Notes: a model not told the origin generated them from the letters alone. Shown: positions 1-13,797, numbered from the stretch's first letter. The stretch is 64,000 nucleotides of DNA from Rhododendron vialii (GCF_030253575.1 NC_080562.1:29343852-29407851), one strand, 5' to 3'. Made by a program: numbers and translations.

Positions 1-884
1 CATACGGTTGGGAAAAAAAATTGGTTTGGAAAAAAATTATGTTGTATGTGGCACACAATACACATATGGAACCTATTCTAAAAGAAATTTTTATAACTAA
101 TTTACTAAAAATAAATTTTACTGAAATAAAATTTGTAAATCTAATAAAAAAAATTGTGTCGAAAATTTGGGTTGTTACACACTCTCTCTCTCTCTCTCTG
201 TATCCCTCTCAAATGAATTTGAATTGAACCCTTTTTTCCTGATTATATATAAAGGGTATTATTGTCATTGGGAGTACGTGTTTATATTAGCCGTGTGGGC
301 TTTTGGTCTTACAAAATGTTAGGGTGAAGTTGGTGAACTTGTTGGCTTCCAGTAACTCTATATTGCACCTTTCGAAATTCCCATTTTACTACTTGAAAGC
401 ACCAATATTTTTAGGCTGATGATTTTGTCTCTTTTTTTTTTTACATCACTTCCCTACAAGTATATTTTTGTACCAAAAATACACTTGCAATGGAGTGCCG
501 TTAACAAAAAATAGAGTGGCAAAATTATTTTCCTATTTTTATATGTATATGTACAAATATGTGCACTGGTTATCTCCTTGAAAAGAATTGTATATGGACT
601 TATGAGACATACACATGAGTGCATTAATTTGCAGATCAATTTACAATTTCGATTTTGGGGTAGTACAATTAGGATCCATTTATTTGCAGAAATAGATGTG
701 TGTATATGGACCCACATACTCCAAACCCAATTATGTCCATAACTATTCCTATATTTTAGAATTGTGTTCCTAAACTTTTAATATTATTACAATTTACCCT
801 ATTTCTATTTCTCAAAAATTCTTTGAACAATGAACGCCTTCCTGTTACACATAACACATTTTGTAGGGACAACACTTTATAGTT
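1..884. other. AT-rich upstream region without a supported gene
   Basis: I see no gene here. The stretch is AT-rich, has a short CT microsatellite near 180-200, and leads into the promoter of the TBL gene. Short open frames present have no recognisable protein family. Confidence 0.6.
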
Positions 885-894
885 TATATATATA
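885..894 (+). promoter_or_regulatory. Candidate TATA box of the TBL gene
   Basis: The motif TATATATA lies about 265 bases before the chosen TBL start codon. This would put transcription start near 920 and give a 5' UTR of about 240 bases that includes the CT tract at 1065-1099. This is inferred from sequence only; many TA-rich motifs occur in this region. Confidence 0.4.
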
Positions 895-1061
895 CCAACA
901 AAAAGGACCACTATTGTTTCCTCCCTCATGTCTCGAAAGAAAATAATTCAAACCAACCCCACATGCAGTACTCAAAAATCAAATCCAAAAGATTGCACAA
1001 TTGATGTCAGAAAGTAAAAATGACTTTGAGGTGGAAAAGTGGAAACCATGTGCAGCCGTAG

Positions 1062-1064
<3 letters not shown>

Positions 1065-1099
<35 letters not shown>
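1065..1099 (+). repeat. (CT)n microsatellite in the TBL 5' leader
   Basis: About 35 bases of almost pure CT dinucleotide, 59 bases before the TBL start codon. CT tracts in 5' leaders are common in plants. It is a likely length-polymorphic marker. Confidence 0.9.
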
Positions 1100-1107
<8 letters not shown>

Positions 1108-1157
1108 AATATATGCCTCTAGTTGTACGCATTTGACAGACAACTCTTGGGTCCAAG

Positions 1158-1497
1158 ATGGGTTTCCAATTCAAAGCTCTGTTTTTTTATCTTTCTATGT
1201 TTCTGTTTTCATACCAAACAAAAGCAGAGCAATTCATTGATAATAATTCTAGCAGCAGTTTTACCGCTAGGAAGCTTGCCAGTGGGTGCAATTATTTCAG
1301 CGGCAAATGGGTATACGATTCCTCATACCCTCTCTACGACTACTCCACTTGTCCCTTCATAGATCCAGAATTCAACTGCCAAAAGTACGGCAGAGCTGAT
1401 AAAATGTACCAAAATTACAGGTGGCAGCCCTTCTCATGTGACCTACCAAGGTACTCGATCTTTCTCACATACCCACACACACACTTTCTCTCTCTCC

Positions 1498-1545
<48 letters not shown>

Positions 1546-4500
1546 ATTTTCTCTTTCTACCATTATTTGTATAAAATGGGTATGCATTTGTAAAAATGGT
1601 GCAGGTTTAATGGGTTGGAGTTTTTGGAGAGGTGGAGGGGGAAGAAGATTATGTTTGTGGGTGACTCGCTGAGTTTGAACATGTGGGAGTCACTGAGTTG
1701 CATGATTCATTCATGGGTTCCAAAGGCTAAGACCACTTTCATGAAGAATGGCTTGCTTGGCTCAGTTACATTTGAGGTGAGTTTGGTATTTTGTTGCTCT
1801 GTTTTCTTGTGAACTTTTTTTTTTTTTTTCGACAGCACTCGACACACTTAACAAAGGGACTACAAACTCACCGTTCACTAGCACGATCCACGTTTAAAGT
1901 CGGAGCATTTCACTAGCACGATCCACGTTTAAAGTCGGAGCAAATGTTCTGTTTGAATTATTTTCGTGTGAAGTTAACTTTTAAGCCAAATTTATTGTTT
2001 GCAGTGCATTCACTTCTTGTGTCTTTTGACAGAGTCTTAAATTTGGAAAGGTTATTATGTTTTTGTCTTTGTCTGCCTCCAAATCCGCCAGTTTAGTCAA
2101 AATCTTTATCTGATTGGAATGTCTGATCAATGTGTTAATCGGAGTCTGATTAGACTGCGCAAATACTCTATTTGATGAAATTATTGTCACGTGGTCCACC
2201 ACGTTTAATGTTGTTGTACATCTTTTTAGAACAATCAAATAAAATAGTAGTAACTCACTGAGCCACTGACCCTTCAATTTTGCCGACTCCGTTTCATTAT
2301 GATTCATATTTTTTGAATATTTATTTTTTTTAAACAGGTTATTTTCTCATAATGCATTACTATTAATTTCAAAAATAAATACTTATTGAACAGAACCTGA
2401 ATCTAAGCTAGGAAGCACATGTAATCTAATTACACTTCTTTCATATAAAACGATAGCCTCGAATGTAAGATTACATATGTGTAACGTAGTATTTTGAGCT
2501 CCGGATTATATTTAATATCTCTCTTTGCCTAACTGGCGAAGACGAACTCCATATTTTTGCCGCTCCTAACCTAAAATTATGGCTTTGTCCATGCGTGTTA
2601 GACATGATGACACACTTTAACTTGTTTAGCGAGTAGAGGACACGGGTGATCCATTTGTATGTTGCTCGTTTTCATTTGCCTCAACCACCGCAACACCACA
2701 TTATAATTCAGGATTACCTAAAATTTTCCTTCGTATTTTCCCAATCTTTCATTTTTTTTTTCATTCAAATTTCGATTTCCGGTAATCTGAATGAAAATTG
2801 AGAAGATTGGATAGAACACTTACACACATCGGATTGAGCTAATTTTTTCTGGGCTCATTCAATTTTTTTAAAATTTTATTAAACGGCTCGAAACATCCGT
2901 GCGGGACTCAGAATGAGCCCCGCATGCAGTGGCGTAGCCAAGAATTAACGACAGTGGGGGCACTTTTTAAACACACTTCAAAAAAAAATTAATTAGTGAC
3001 ACCAAAATAATAAAAGAATGCTTGTGTGCTAAAAATAATTATAAAAAAAAAAAAGCTAAGACATTTACTAAGGAAGGTAGTAATTTCATAAACTATCAAA
3101 ACAAATCAATTGTTTAAATTGTCTTAACGGACCAAGTCTAATACTAGCAGTTAGATACAATAACTAAAATGTTAATATTCAGCAATCTTGATCCAATCAG
3201 AAAAAATGTGCTTTTCTTTTCAAATTTTATGCTTAAACCTCTAATTTCGTCACGCGTTGTGAGTTCTATCGATAAAGACAAGATTATTTTCAAAATTGTG
3301 AATAATTAATGAAGCATAATCCATATAACCCATGGTTTAGCCACTTACAAATTTGGACATTATGTATTGAGGAGTTTCAAATAGTGAGTGGTGACTCTCT
3401 TTTTATTCATTAAACATCTCACTTCGCAAGTGTGGTGGAATTGTTGTAATATTGGAAACAAAAAGTTGAGAATGAAATATATACAAAATGTATTAAAGTG
3501 ATTAAACAAAGAACAATTTAAGAAGCCAATTAGAAGGAAAAAATATAAAATCTGAAAAAAAAAAAAAAAAAAGAGTATTCAGTGGGGGCGCGTGCCCCCA
3601 CTCATCCTCAAGTGGCTCCGCCACTGCCCGCATGGCGATCAGCTCGCAGCCACTGTCGGTGGCCATGGACGGGTTGTTTCTGTCGCACATGAGACAGGTT
3701 TTTTTGTTTTTTTTTTTTTGGTTCAATCGGAAAAAAACACATGAGACAGTTGTTTGACAATATGAAGGGTGAAAAAGTAGGCGAAGCAGACAGGATGCTT
3801 TGTTTTTGTCTTGTCTTTTGAGCTGATATCTCACATTCCTGATTGCTTTCCCAGTAATTTATTGTTTTTTTGATCCGACAGTAATTTGAGTATTGTTTCC
3901 TTCGTCCAATATATACGTCTAAAAAGAACCGAAAGATTAACTTTTTAGAAAGTTGATGACATTCTCTGCACGGAAATTGATTTTGACACTCCTTATTAGC
4001 ACTCAATTTTTTGTCTTTTATCCTATGTGAAATTTCTAAATTACCCTTTATTTTTTAAGTGTTCATCCGCTTTAAGAGATAATTTGGTAATTTCAAATAA
4101 TAAAAAAAGACAAAAAGTGAAGCGCTGATGGCTAAAAGTGGAGTGCCAAAATAAATTTTGTACTGTAGTAATAATGTTTTGTGGCGTTGCAACTTTTGCG
4201 ACTAGAAAGAAAATATGGAAATTGAAACTTCAAATTAAAGTTCAATTTTTGCGACTAGAAAGACTGTGAATTGATTGACCAATTTTCTACTGTAGGATTA
4301 ACTAACTCCACTTCAATTAAACTTATTGCAATTTTTATTCTTTTTTGGCCTTTGTAACTTTATGATTAACCTGCAGTGCATGCTTCATTTTAGGCAGTGT
4401 GAGTTCCCATTTGTTTGTAGACATACTACTTCGGTTGCACATGTTTTAGCTAGTTTGAGTTTGCGAGGATCTGCTGGTAGATGTGGAAACCTAGATCTCT

Positions 4501-7500
4501 TGTTTAGTTGTTGACTTTTATTGAACACGATAACCATTTTGGGGAAGAAGAAAAAAAAAAAAAAACTAATGTAGTCTTTTTTCCAAAGTACTTTTTTCAA
4601 TTAGTTGAATGCTTTTATCAGTTTCTGTGAAATTTGAGGTGGATAATAAATTCTGGACCACATTCCTCATTAGAAGGGGGGTCACAAGGTCAGTGCAGAA
4701 ATATTGAATGCAACTCTAGGTGTGTTACTGTGTTCTACTAACTCAAATAAGTACTTATTTTTTTAATTAAATGTGATGTATTATAAGAAAATGACCCGTC
4801 TCGTAAAGCAAGAAATAAGTACTTTAAAAATAAGAATCTTAGCGGAACGGGGCCAGACAAACTTAGACGGGGAGACCTTGTGTGGACAACTATTGCGTGG
4901 TACAACGAGGGGTTGGTTCACTAGTGGAAATTCGACAAGGGCCAAGATGCAAGTGGTCAGAGCCTTTTATTTGGGATAAACATACTCATAACACCACATA
5001 TACATGGTAGGATCTTAGCTTCGGTCCCGATATAGGTGCGGTGGAGTCCCTATAGATAGTGCCCGAAATTGTGCGGTCCTCCCTCTCTCTCGCACAATTT
5101 TGGTCATGTGATTTGGTTAATACTCGATGGAAACAGGCGGAAGCATCTGGATCACTTGTCTTTGCTTTTCCTATTTACAGTAATTTGTGAATTTGACACT
5201 CCCTTGATTTCATCAAGAATCACAATTTTTACACCCTTACACTTTGTAATTACGTTGACACCCCTTGTCAGATGACCTGTTAAGCTCTCTCAAAAAGAAC
5301 CATTTAAGTTAAATAAGCCTACAACCACAATCACTTGCGCAAACTAACACACAATCTCTCTCACATTTAGTGTGGGAGTTGTAGGATTGTGTGTTAGCGT
5401 GAGAGAGTTGTACGATTTGGTTGTACTTTAACAAGTAAACTATGATAGATTATAACGTTCTCCTGGGGCCGGATTTGTTAGAAATTGCACCTACGTACCA
5501 TCCCAAAAGATTTAGTGAGAGCTTGGATTTAACCCCACCCAACCTAGTTGACCTTATCGGGCTCGGATGGTCCGGTTCATTTTCACATACCTAAAAAACG
5601 AAGCTACGAATTTAGCATATTTTCTTCTCTTTTGTCACTATATTCAAGAACGAAAAAGTTGTTAAATTTCAATGGTGAATGCTACCGAACTTTGTAGACC
5701 ATAACTGATTAGGATAGTAATTGGTCACCCATGCCCAGTCTCAAGTAGGAAGTTTTAGGGTCAATCATGATAAGAGGCAAGGTTTGATTACTTCTTCCAT
5801 AGTAAGATGGTTCTTTAGTATTTGGATCAACAGGTACGCATTACCCCGAATCTCCAGTCTCTCTTTGCGAGAGGAACACTATTTTCCAAGAACATGACAA
5901 GACTTGAGCCATTTCCCTTGCCAAAGCTACCTATAATCTATTGGCAAATTATAGTTTTGCCAAATGTGGTGCAAGATTTGGTCTCTATATCTTTTCTGAA
6001 GGGCTATAGCTAAACTCTTGTCTATACATATCATGTATCACCGGAGACCATTGTCAAGTATTCATTTTTTAGCACTGTGGCCCGCCAGCTCTATCTATGA
6101 CAATGCAGCAATGCTCTAAGAGCCACACACATACCTCACCAGTATATATAGTCGGTTGAAGATGTGACTGTCCAGACTTTGTTAAAAGTTTGTGCAACTG
6201 CTCAGCTTCGATACGTTATTGGACATCGGTCTTATACCAGTTCGAGTAACCATCATGATACTTCATAACTACATTTACCTGAACTTCATATGCAGGATTA
6301 TGGAGTCAAGTTATTACTGTATCGCTCACCGTATCTAGTAGATCTCGTACACGAAAATGGAGGATGGGTTTTGAAATTGGACTCAATCCTGCAAGGCAGG
6401 GCATGGAGAGGCATGGACATGCTCATTTTTAACTCTTGGCACTGGTGGACACACACTGGAAGAACTCAGCCGTACGACTACTTCACGCCTTTTTCAGCAG
6501 ACCGATAACAGATAGTAAGTGTACCCATTTTGGAAGTTTAATTTTGGAATTTTATTGCAGTTGGGACTATATGCAAGAAGGGGCCAAATTCTACAAAGAT
6601 ATGAACCGTTTGGTTGCTTATTACAAAGGGCTAACCACATGGGCGAGATGGGTCAACCGAAACGTCGACCCTTCCAAAACCAAAGTGTTCTTCCAGGGAA
6701 TTTCCCCTACACATTATGAGTAAGCCAATTCTCCTCTTTCAGTGATCTACTAGTTATTATGCTTTTTTCTTTCCCTAAGATGAAGACATGCATGCATATG
6801 TGAACATGCAGTTGATTAGTTAGCATTGTATTCATGTATAGTTTTATCACATTCTTTTCCTTTGTACCTTTCGAATCCTTGTTACGCGGAAACAAGCTAT
6901 GTCGATCTACCACGAACAATAAAGGAAACGAAACAGTCACACATACACGAGAACACAATATATACATGGTTCGTCGGTGCATCTGCGTCCATGAGGGAAG
7001 GGAGAAAGAATCCACTATCGCACAATAAAGATAACAACGCTCCAACCTCATCCTCCCTACTGTATCTCTCTGTTTCTGTGAAGTTCTCTCACAAAATCGC
7101 AAGCCCTAACTCCAAAAGTACATTACGTATGCCTCCGAGCTCTTGGCTCCGTAAGAGGCCTCTTCAGTAACTTTGAGTTCAACAAATACAACACACCTCA
7201 CAGCAAATCTATATTTAATATTTATTTGATGATTTCATGCTTCCCAAAATACAAGCACATACAGAAGGTAGAGTTAAATATTGCGATGGATCGCTTCAAT
7301 TAGTTGATACTTGTTTTTTAAAACCAGAGGGAAAGATTGGAATGAGCCATCAAAGTCATGTTTCGGGGAGGAGCAACCATTCTTCGGCACAAAGTACCCT
7401 GCAGGCGTACCTTTGGCCGCAGCAGTTGTGAACAAGGTATTGAGCCGGACTAGGAAGGTTTATTTGCTCGACGTGACAACCCTCTCACAATATCGCAAGG

Positions 7501-7616
7501 ATGCGCACCCAACCATTTACAGTGGGCAGCACAGTGGTAAGGATTGCAGCCACTGGTGTCTTCCGGGGGTGCCAGATACTTGGAACCAGCTCCTCTATGC
7601 TGCTCTCATTAGTTGA
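1158..7616 (+). CDS. TRICHOME BIREFRINGENCE-LIKE (PMR5/DUF231) polysaccharide O-acetyltransferase
   Basis: Five exons join in frame with GT-AG borders: 1158-1450, 1605-1776, 6296-6471, 6561-6719 and 7328-7616, giving 362 residues, normal for short TBL proteins. Residues 1-24 form a hydrophobic signal or anchor segment. A PMR5N cysteine-rich domain starts near residue 42 ([10 protein letters not shown]). The esterase GDS motif is at 117-119 (VGDSLSLN), and the C-terminal DxxH motif at 339-342 (DCSHW). The segments HWWTHTG and TTWARWV are family hallmarks. TBL proteins acetylate wall polymers such as xylan, mannan or pectin in the Golgi; the substrate cannot be told from sequence. The closest group appears to be Arabidopsis TBL38-43, judged from memory. 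Intron 2 (1777-6295) is unusually long and holds a hAT MITE and other repeats. No frameshift or premature stop was found. Confidence 0.9.
1487..1543 (+). repeat. (CT)n microsatellite in TBL intron 1
   Basis: Roughly 55 bases of nearly uninterrupted CT repeat inside the 154-base first intron. It makes up over a third of that intron and lies in its pyrimidine-rich body, about 60 bases before the acceptor. Confidence 0.9.
1874..1942 (+). repeat. Two-copy 35-bp tandem repeat in TBL intron 2
   Basis: The unit containing CACTAGCACGATCCACG occurs twice head to tail (1874-1908 and 1909-1942) with a 35-base period and almost no divergence, so the duplication is recent. Confidence 0.9.
2927..3626. mobile_element. 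Non-autonomous hAT element in TBL intron 2
   Basis: The element begins CAGTGGCGTAGCCA and ends TGGCTCCGCCACTG, an inverted repeat with one mismatch in 14. It is flanked by a perfect 8-bp duplication CCCGCATG (2919-2926 and 3627-3634). Terminal CAGTGGCG repeats with an 8-bp duplication are diagnostic of the hAT superfamily. The 700-bp interior is AT-rich, has no transposase, and carries GTGGGGGC-type subterminal motifs at both ends. Confidence 0.93.
3974..4158. mobile_element. Small fold-back MITE in TBL intron 2
   Basis: The left end contains AAATTGATTTTGACACTCC and the right end its approximate reverse complement (GGAGTGCCAAAATAAATTT). The interior pairs partly as well (TTTTTTGTCTTTT against AAAAAGACAAAAA). 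There is no coding capacity. I did not find a clear target duplication, so the superfamily is not assigned. Confidence 0.65.
4758..4865. repeat. Dispersed repeat copy, family shared with 37436-37535 and 55766-55880
   Basis: This segment runs from a TTTAATTAAATG motif through ATGTATTATAAG to AGCGGAACGGGGCC. Very similar segments occur near 37436-37535 and 55766-55880. It is probably a fragment of a short DNA transposon. Confidence 0.5.
5344..5397. repeat. Short hairpin-forming inverted repeat
   Basis: CTAACACACAATC (5344-5356) is perfectly complementary to GATTGTGTGTTAG (5385-5397) with a 28-base loop. It lies within TBL intron 2. Confidence 0.7.
6890..7170. repeat. Possible copia LTR relic in TBL intron 4
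   Basis: This stretch has the pattern GAGAACACAATATATACATGG followed by a GCGTCCATGAGGGAAGGG-type segment and a pyrimidine-rich tail. That resembles the R/U5 part of many plant copia LTRs. No borders or target duplication could be found, so it is a weak assignment. Confidence 0.25.
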
Positions 7617-8241
7617 ACACAAGAATCGGTAACACTGTATTAACTTATTTGGAAGATGTATCACTGTCTCCGTGATATGGATTTCTATCTCAATTTCCAT
7701 TTTACTAGGCATTAGGGTATAACAATGTCATTGCTTGAATTGTAAAGTGTTGCATTCTTTTGGGCAAGAATGATGAAGGCTCCATCCAACTAGGTTAGGC
7801 CAATTGAACACTCTTCTATAGTTCTATAATTTAAGGTCAGAGAGTCGTCTTGCCAGAAGTGAAGCTCGATTGTTTATCCCTCGTTACGGATTTTCTTTAT
7901 TGAGTAATTTTTTTAGCTTGTTTGTATGATTTGGTTATCATAGGACGTTTGCAGTTTAATGTAATTTTCGTGATACGTACGAATTCTCTCTTATTCATTG
8001 GAAGAGAGGACAATAAGAGAGAATGCTTATAGCAGCGCGCTGACTGGCCGATGCATGTGGATCTCACAAGATGCACGTGGGATCCACACATACCTAAATA
8101 GCCGGATCTGTGTATGAAGCATTATCGAAATTGGAAGAGAGGACAATAAGAGAAAATGCTTATAGAAGCACTGACTGGCCGATGCACGTGCAAGATACCA
8201 GAAATTCACCAACTCCAAAGACTTTGAGAGGCAGGCAATGG
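7617..8241. repeat. TBL 3' flank with a directly repeated ~60-bp segment
   Basis: No gene is supported. The segment GGAAGAGAGGACAATAAGAG and the following bases (about 7999-8061) recur at about 8131-8190. An adjoining GATCTCACAAGATGCACG segment recurs in altered form near 9149-9186. Confidence 0.65.
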
Positions 8242-8784
8242 TCAGTTCGCCAAGGCAGTCGACGGGGGTGTTCCGAAGGTTTGTGGTATAGCCGAGCCAA
8301 ACCTGGGAGGAAGACTCCGAAGAATCCTACCAACACTCTCGGTAAGCGGTGAATCTTTCTTAAGTAGACTGCGGTATCGCACAAGACTTGGCTCGTGTTT
8401 CTGAAATATAGTTTGTATCTCGTTCATTATAATCTGTATCGTTTATGTATTCTGTAATTGCAAAGTTATCAATAAAATTGTTATTTGGAATCCTGTTTTT
8501 GCCGAATTTCTTAAGCTTGTTGAGAAAATACGGCAATCACAATAACAATTCCATTGATAATTCCAAATTTATAGAATGTAAACTATAGACAGATTATAAT
8601 GAACGAGATACAAATTGAATTTCTCATGAAACAAGAACCGAGTCTATGTGATACCACAGTCTCCTTAAAAAGATTCACTGCCTACCAAGGGTGCGGTAGG
8701 GTTCGTCAGCGTTTTCCTCCCAAGGTTGGCTTGGCTAAACCGCAAGACTCTGGAATACCACCGTCGACTGCCTTAGCGAACTGA
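8242..8784. repeat. Large imperfect inverted repeat (~250-bp arms)
   Basis: Arm 8242-8495 is the imperfect reverse complement of arm 8540-8784. Matched blocks include GCAGTCGACGG with CCGTCGACTGC, and CTCGTTCATTATAATCTGT with its complement. Read outward-in, both arms can encode a short shared peptide (QFAKAVDGG then V/I, P), followed by stops and an AATAAA-like motif. This suggests two copies of a gene 3' end or element end in head-to-head orientation. I do not recognise the peptide. Confidence 0.75.
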
Positions 8785-10030
<1,246 letters not shown>

Positions 10031-12544
10031 AGGGAAACAAAAAATGTTGAAAAAGTCTATTATTTCGAATGAAAATTTTGACTCTTCGTTCAGCGTATTC
10101 GGGGTCCTGTAGTAATTTGCTCACTGCAGCACCGCTCTGACCGCGAAGGCAGTTAAAATACACTTTGGCGTTAAGCAAAAGAAATGGGCACCACCAATCA
10201 ACCCACTAGCTACCACCCAAGTTCCTCGATCATGCTCATCCCCACCAAACGAAGGCATTGCCATCTAGAGGTGTTGTTTAGGTCAGCTGTTAGCAAATCA
10301 CAACAGACCTATACAGTTTATATATATGAAACCTAAAATAGTTGGTTTCGCTCCTGAACTGAGAAGTTATGCGGAACTTCAGAACATTTCATCCATATTA
10401 TTTGTAATTCCTCTGATGCGCTTTCAGTTAAGTCCTAGATAATTATTTAATTTCTACGTGCATTTACATCATATCTGATGTCATAAAATTATGTTCACAA
10501 TCCATATCATGAATATATTTTTAAGGCTCACTTGAGTCGCGTCTGTTAGTAGACACTGGAACATCGTTCCCAGGAGGAGTAGGGTTTCGCCAATATTCCC
10601 CAAATTTTATACCAAGCATACTAGATGATCGGTGCACTTAGTTTAATTGTTCGTGATATGCGTTTTTTCAAATATACCTATACATATATTTTATACGAAA
10701 ACTTTATAATTCACACTCTTATTTGGTTGCATATGGTATGCACATGAATATTTTGCTCATGTACTCATTTTGTTTGTTCGAGTTTGAATTATTTTGCGGG
10801 TCCTCTTGTGCAATTTTTGCAGTAATCTAAATCATTCATCTTAAAGGGCCTCTAGAACAGTACATTCATGCAAAAAATCAGATTGATCAAAAAACTTATC
10901 TACCGTCGATAAAATAGACGGTCATGGATAGGTAACTTAAAAACTTATCTACTTCTATTTTTTATATACCTATCAATGTCCGATAAAACTTATTTTTTGT
11001 GGATATATACTATTTTATGAGCCCTACAAAATGAACGGTTAAGATTACTACAATATACGCACAGTGGAGCCCACAAATGGTGATGATGGAATAGAATTTG
11101 AACTTATATTTTGTTTAGCATGATGCTATGGTGTCCCCGGTCATAATTTAGGAATTTTGGGAGTTATGCCTTTGTGAGGCCTTGGTTATTCGTATCACTG
11201 GTCTTGGTTATGCTTGTAATGGCCGATTATGCCAAAAATTACGATGTCCCCAAATGGCTGGTGGACACCGTAGCATTTCCCTTTTGTTTATGTGTGCTGT
11301 TGCCAACTCCTGCTCCATTACATACTGTGTAACAAGTAACAACTCATATAATTTATTGAACAAACAAATAAGAAAAAAATGGCATAGTTGCAGTAAAGGA
11401 CAGAATAAGTAGTTGAGATTCGGACACTCGACCAATAATTGTTCAAACCCTAGCCGCCAAATAAGTGTTTATAGCACTCAATCGTGACCGTTCAAAAGTA
11501 ATTTAAATGGTCAAGATGTTAATTAAATTTTTCCGTAGAAGAGTTAATTATGATCGGTCATAATAAAAAACGAATCTTAGTCATTGATTACGCGAATAAA
11601 CGACTGTAATTGGTTGGTGTTGTAAACATGCTCTTTACAGCACAACCGAAAATAAGACACTTTTTTAATGATTACTACCTCTCAACTTTTGAAAAGAAAA
11701 AAACAAAAAGTAGTTGAGATTCGCTCTCAAAAAGGAAAATGGATTAGTTCAGACTTAAGACCTGTTTATCCAAATTTTTATTCGGGACTAATTAAATAGG
11801 TGGGGCTCTTCATTAGCGAATTATATAATATAGTACGATTTCATAAGTCAGACGCATGCCATTATGGCCAATAACCCTACACCCGTCCAAATTCTCCCCA
11901 AAAAAATAATAAATAAATAAAAAGAGCTAACGTAAGAAACAAGAAATATAAACAATTTGATGTATTCCTTCCTTACTCCAGCCGTCTCTTCTTTTCTTTT
12001 CTTTTTCATCTTGAGTATTGTGCCTTAAATTAAAAAAAAAGAGAGGTATTTTCATGGCTTGTTTTTTTATCTGTGGAACAAAATTTCAAAAACTATGCGA
12101 ATATGTCTCCTATTCTTCTATTTTTTAGCGAATTAAAAATTCGATAATAGGCGAATGGTAGGATACGTATAGAGTAATATGGAGTTAAATTTCATGCACA
12201 CTTCAAAAAAAAAAAAAATTTTGTGTGAACACTACTCACTCTTTGTGATCACCATATTGTGCACCACTTCGATGATTGAATGAGTTCAATTGCTCGATCC
12301 AAATATTGGAATTACGGTCTAAATTTTAGGACTTAAAATTTTAAACCAAAACAAGAGGTATTTGACCAAATACTTACCTAGGGGGATTGAACTAATTTTT
12401 TTGCGAAATTGTTAGTAACTAGCCTCTATAAAACGAAAGACTCTAATCATCACACTAGGACTCGGTGTGAGCTCCATGAAATAAGAGTAACTTTTACGTA
12501 CTTTCTAAGTGGATGAATAAAATTGCACTCAATTTATTTGATAC
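10031..12544. other. AT-rich intergenic region without a supported gene
   Basis: No gene or complete element could be supported. A minus-strand piece near 10100-10265 can encode a 47-residue stretch starting MAMPSFGGDEHDRGTW, with no recognised family; it sits upstream of the OPR fragment but does not look like OPR. Confidence 0.5.
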
Positions 12545-12629
12545 ATGGCACATGTTATATGCTTTTCGTACACAAAGAGTGTTTGTATGGCACATGTTAT
12601 GCCTTTCGTACCCAAGAGTGCTTGTGCTT
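12545..12629 (+). repeat. Two-copy ~43-bp tandem repeat
   Basis: The unit ATGGCACATGTTAT...GCTTTTCGTAC...AAGAGTG occurs twice in a row with a few differences. Confidence 0.75.
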
Positions 12630-12867
12630 ACAACGGAAAATAGGACAAACTTTTCTTCTGCTTGCTCTAGTTGGTAAGGAATATTCTAATTTTATAATCC
12701 ATTCTAAGATTTTTTGAAGACAAACACCACATCATCTGAAGGATGATCAATGACGTGCTTTATTTGGTCAAACTCCTTTTAAATAAGGTTTTTATTTATT
12801 TATTTATGGAAAATCCTTTTAAATAAGTTACTAGAACCTACCGAGTTGATCTTGGACTTTTATTTTA

Positions 12868-13189
12868 GGTGAAAGTACACAGATACCCTTCAACTATGCC
12901 TTTTTTTCTCATTGGGACCCTCTAAAGTTTAAAACCGCTCATACAGACCCTATCAACAACATAAAATAAACAATTGGCTAACTCTGTTAATGGAATGAGG
13001 AGAAATAACAATTCTATCCCTAAAAAATCTCCCACACACTGACCTTTTTATCTTAACGGTCATTTTGACAAAAGAGTGTTGATTGGTTAACGGTTATAAT
13101 TGATGGGGTCTATATGGGCGATTTTAAATGTTAGGAGGTCTCTCTAGAAAAAAGTCGTAGTTGAGGGGGTCTCAGTGTGTACTTTAACC
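12868..13189. mobile_element. MULE-like MITE with 9-bp target duplication
   Basis: The ends are GGTGAAAGTACACA and TGTGTACTTTAACC, inverted repeats with one mismatch in 14. They are flanked by TTTATTTTA (12859-12867) and TTTATTTTT (13190-13198), a 9-bp duplication with one mismatch. A 9-bp duplication points to the Mutator-like superfamily. Length is 322 bp with no coding capacity. Confidence 0.8.
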
Positions 13190-13645
13190 TTTATTTTTTA
13201 ATCACTGAATTATATTCAAAATAAGATAATCTCGTTTTTCACATAAATCAACTGGGTGTTGACCTATATTTTCCAATTAACTAAAATAAGACCTTAAGTA
13301 ATACTCCAGTACTCTATCTAAAGGCTTTGTGAAATTGATAAGCACCCTAGAATGTAATGTAGGGTGCGCTAGTGCCTAATTTTAGTTTAATTCAAGTACT
13401 AATTAGTTATTGTTAACGATATTTGCGTGTAGAGTGTTTTAGTTCTGTTTTGTAGGTGAATTGTCAAAGAAATGAATTTTAAAGGCCAAGGCAGAAGCAA
13501 ACCAAGATCAAGCAGAATTGCCAAGGCAAAAGTGACCCGACGGCTAGGAGTGCCAAGGCACAGCCAAGGCAGAAGCAGAATCGCCAAAGCAAGAAGCAGG
13601 CAAGCCAAGGCAGCAGCAGGACTTAAGAGGATCAGAGCTATAGGC

Positions 13646-13686
13646 CTCGGCATCGATGTAAGGTGAAACATTCCATCGATGCCGAG
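13646..13686. promoter_or_regulatory. 41-bp ATCGAT-core palindrome in the 5' LTR
   Basis: CTCGGCATCGATG (13646-13658) and CATCGATGCCGAG (13674-13686) are perfect 13-base inverted arms with a 15-base spacer, about 105 bases upstream of the TATA box. Its place in U3 suggests a promoter element; the binding factor is unknown. Confidence 0.7.
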
Positions 13687-13789
13687 CATGTTAGTGAAAC
13701 ACTCTAAGGCCGTTGCCATCGATACCGAGGGGCTTAGAGGAGAATCTTCAGAGCATCTCGCGGTATATTCTGCGCGTGGATCCCCGGAG

Positions 13790-13797
13790 TATAAAAG
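13790..13797 (+). promoter_or_regulatory. TATA box of the Athila-like 5' LTR
   Basis: TATAAAAG follows a GC-rich segment (CCCCGGAG) and is conserved in the 3' LTR at 23118-23125. It is the likely core promoter of the element's genomic RNA. Confidence 0.75.

Noticed and set aside
10100-10265. Upstream extension of the OPR pseudogene
   Set aside because: The translation (MAMPSFGGDEHDRG) does not match any OPR segment I know, so it was left unassigned.
13472-13719. Overlapping frames on both strands in the Athila-like LTR
   Set aside because: Basic and hydrophobic low-complexity translations of a CAAGGCAGAAGCA-type repeat in U3.
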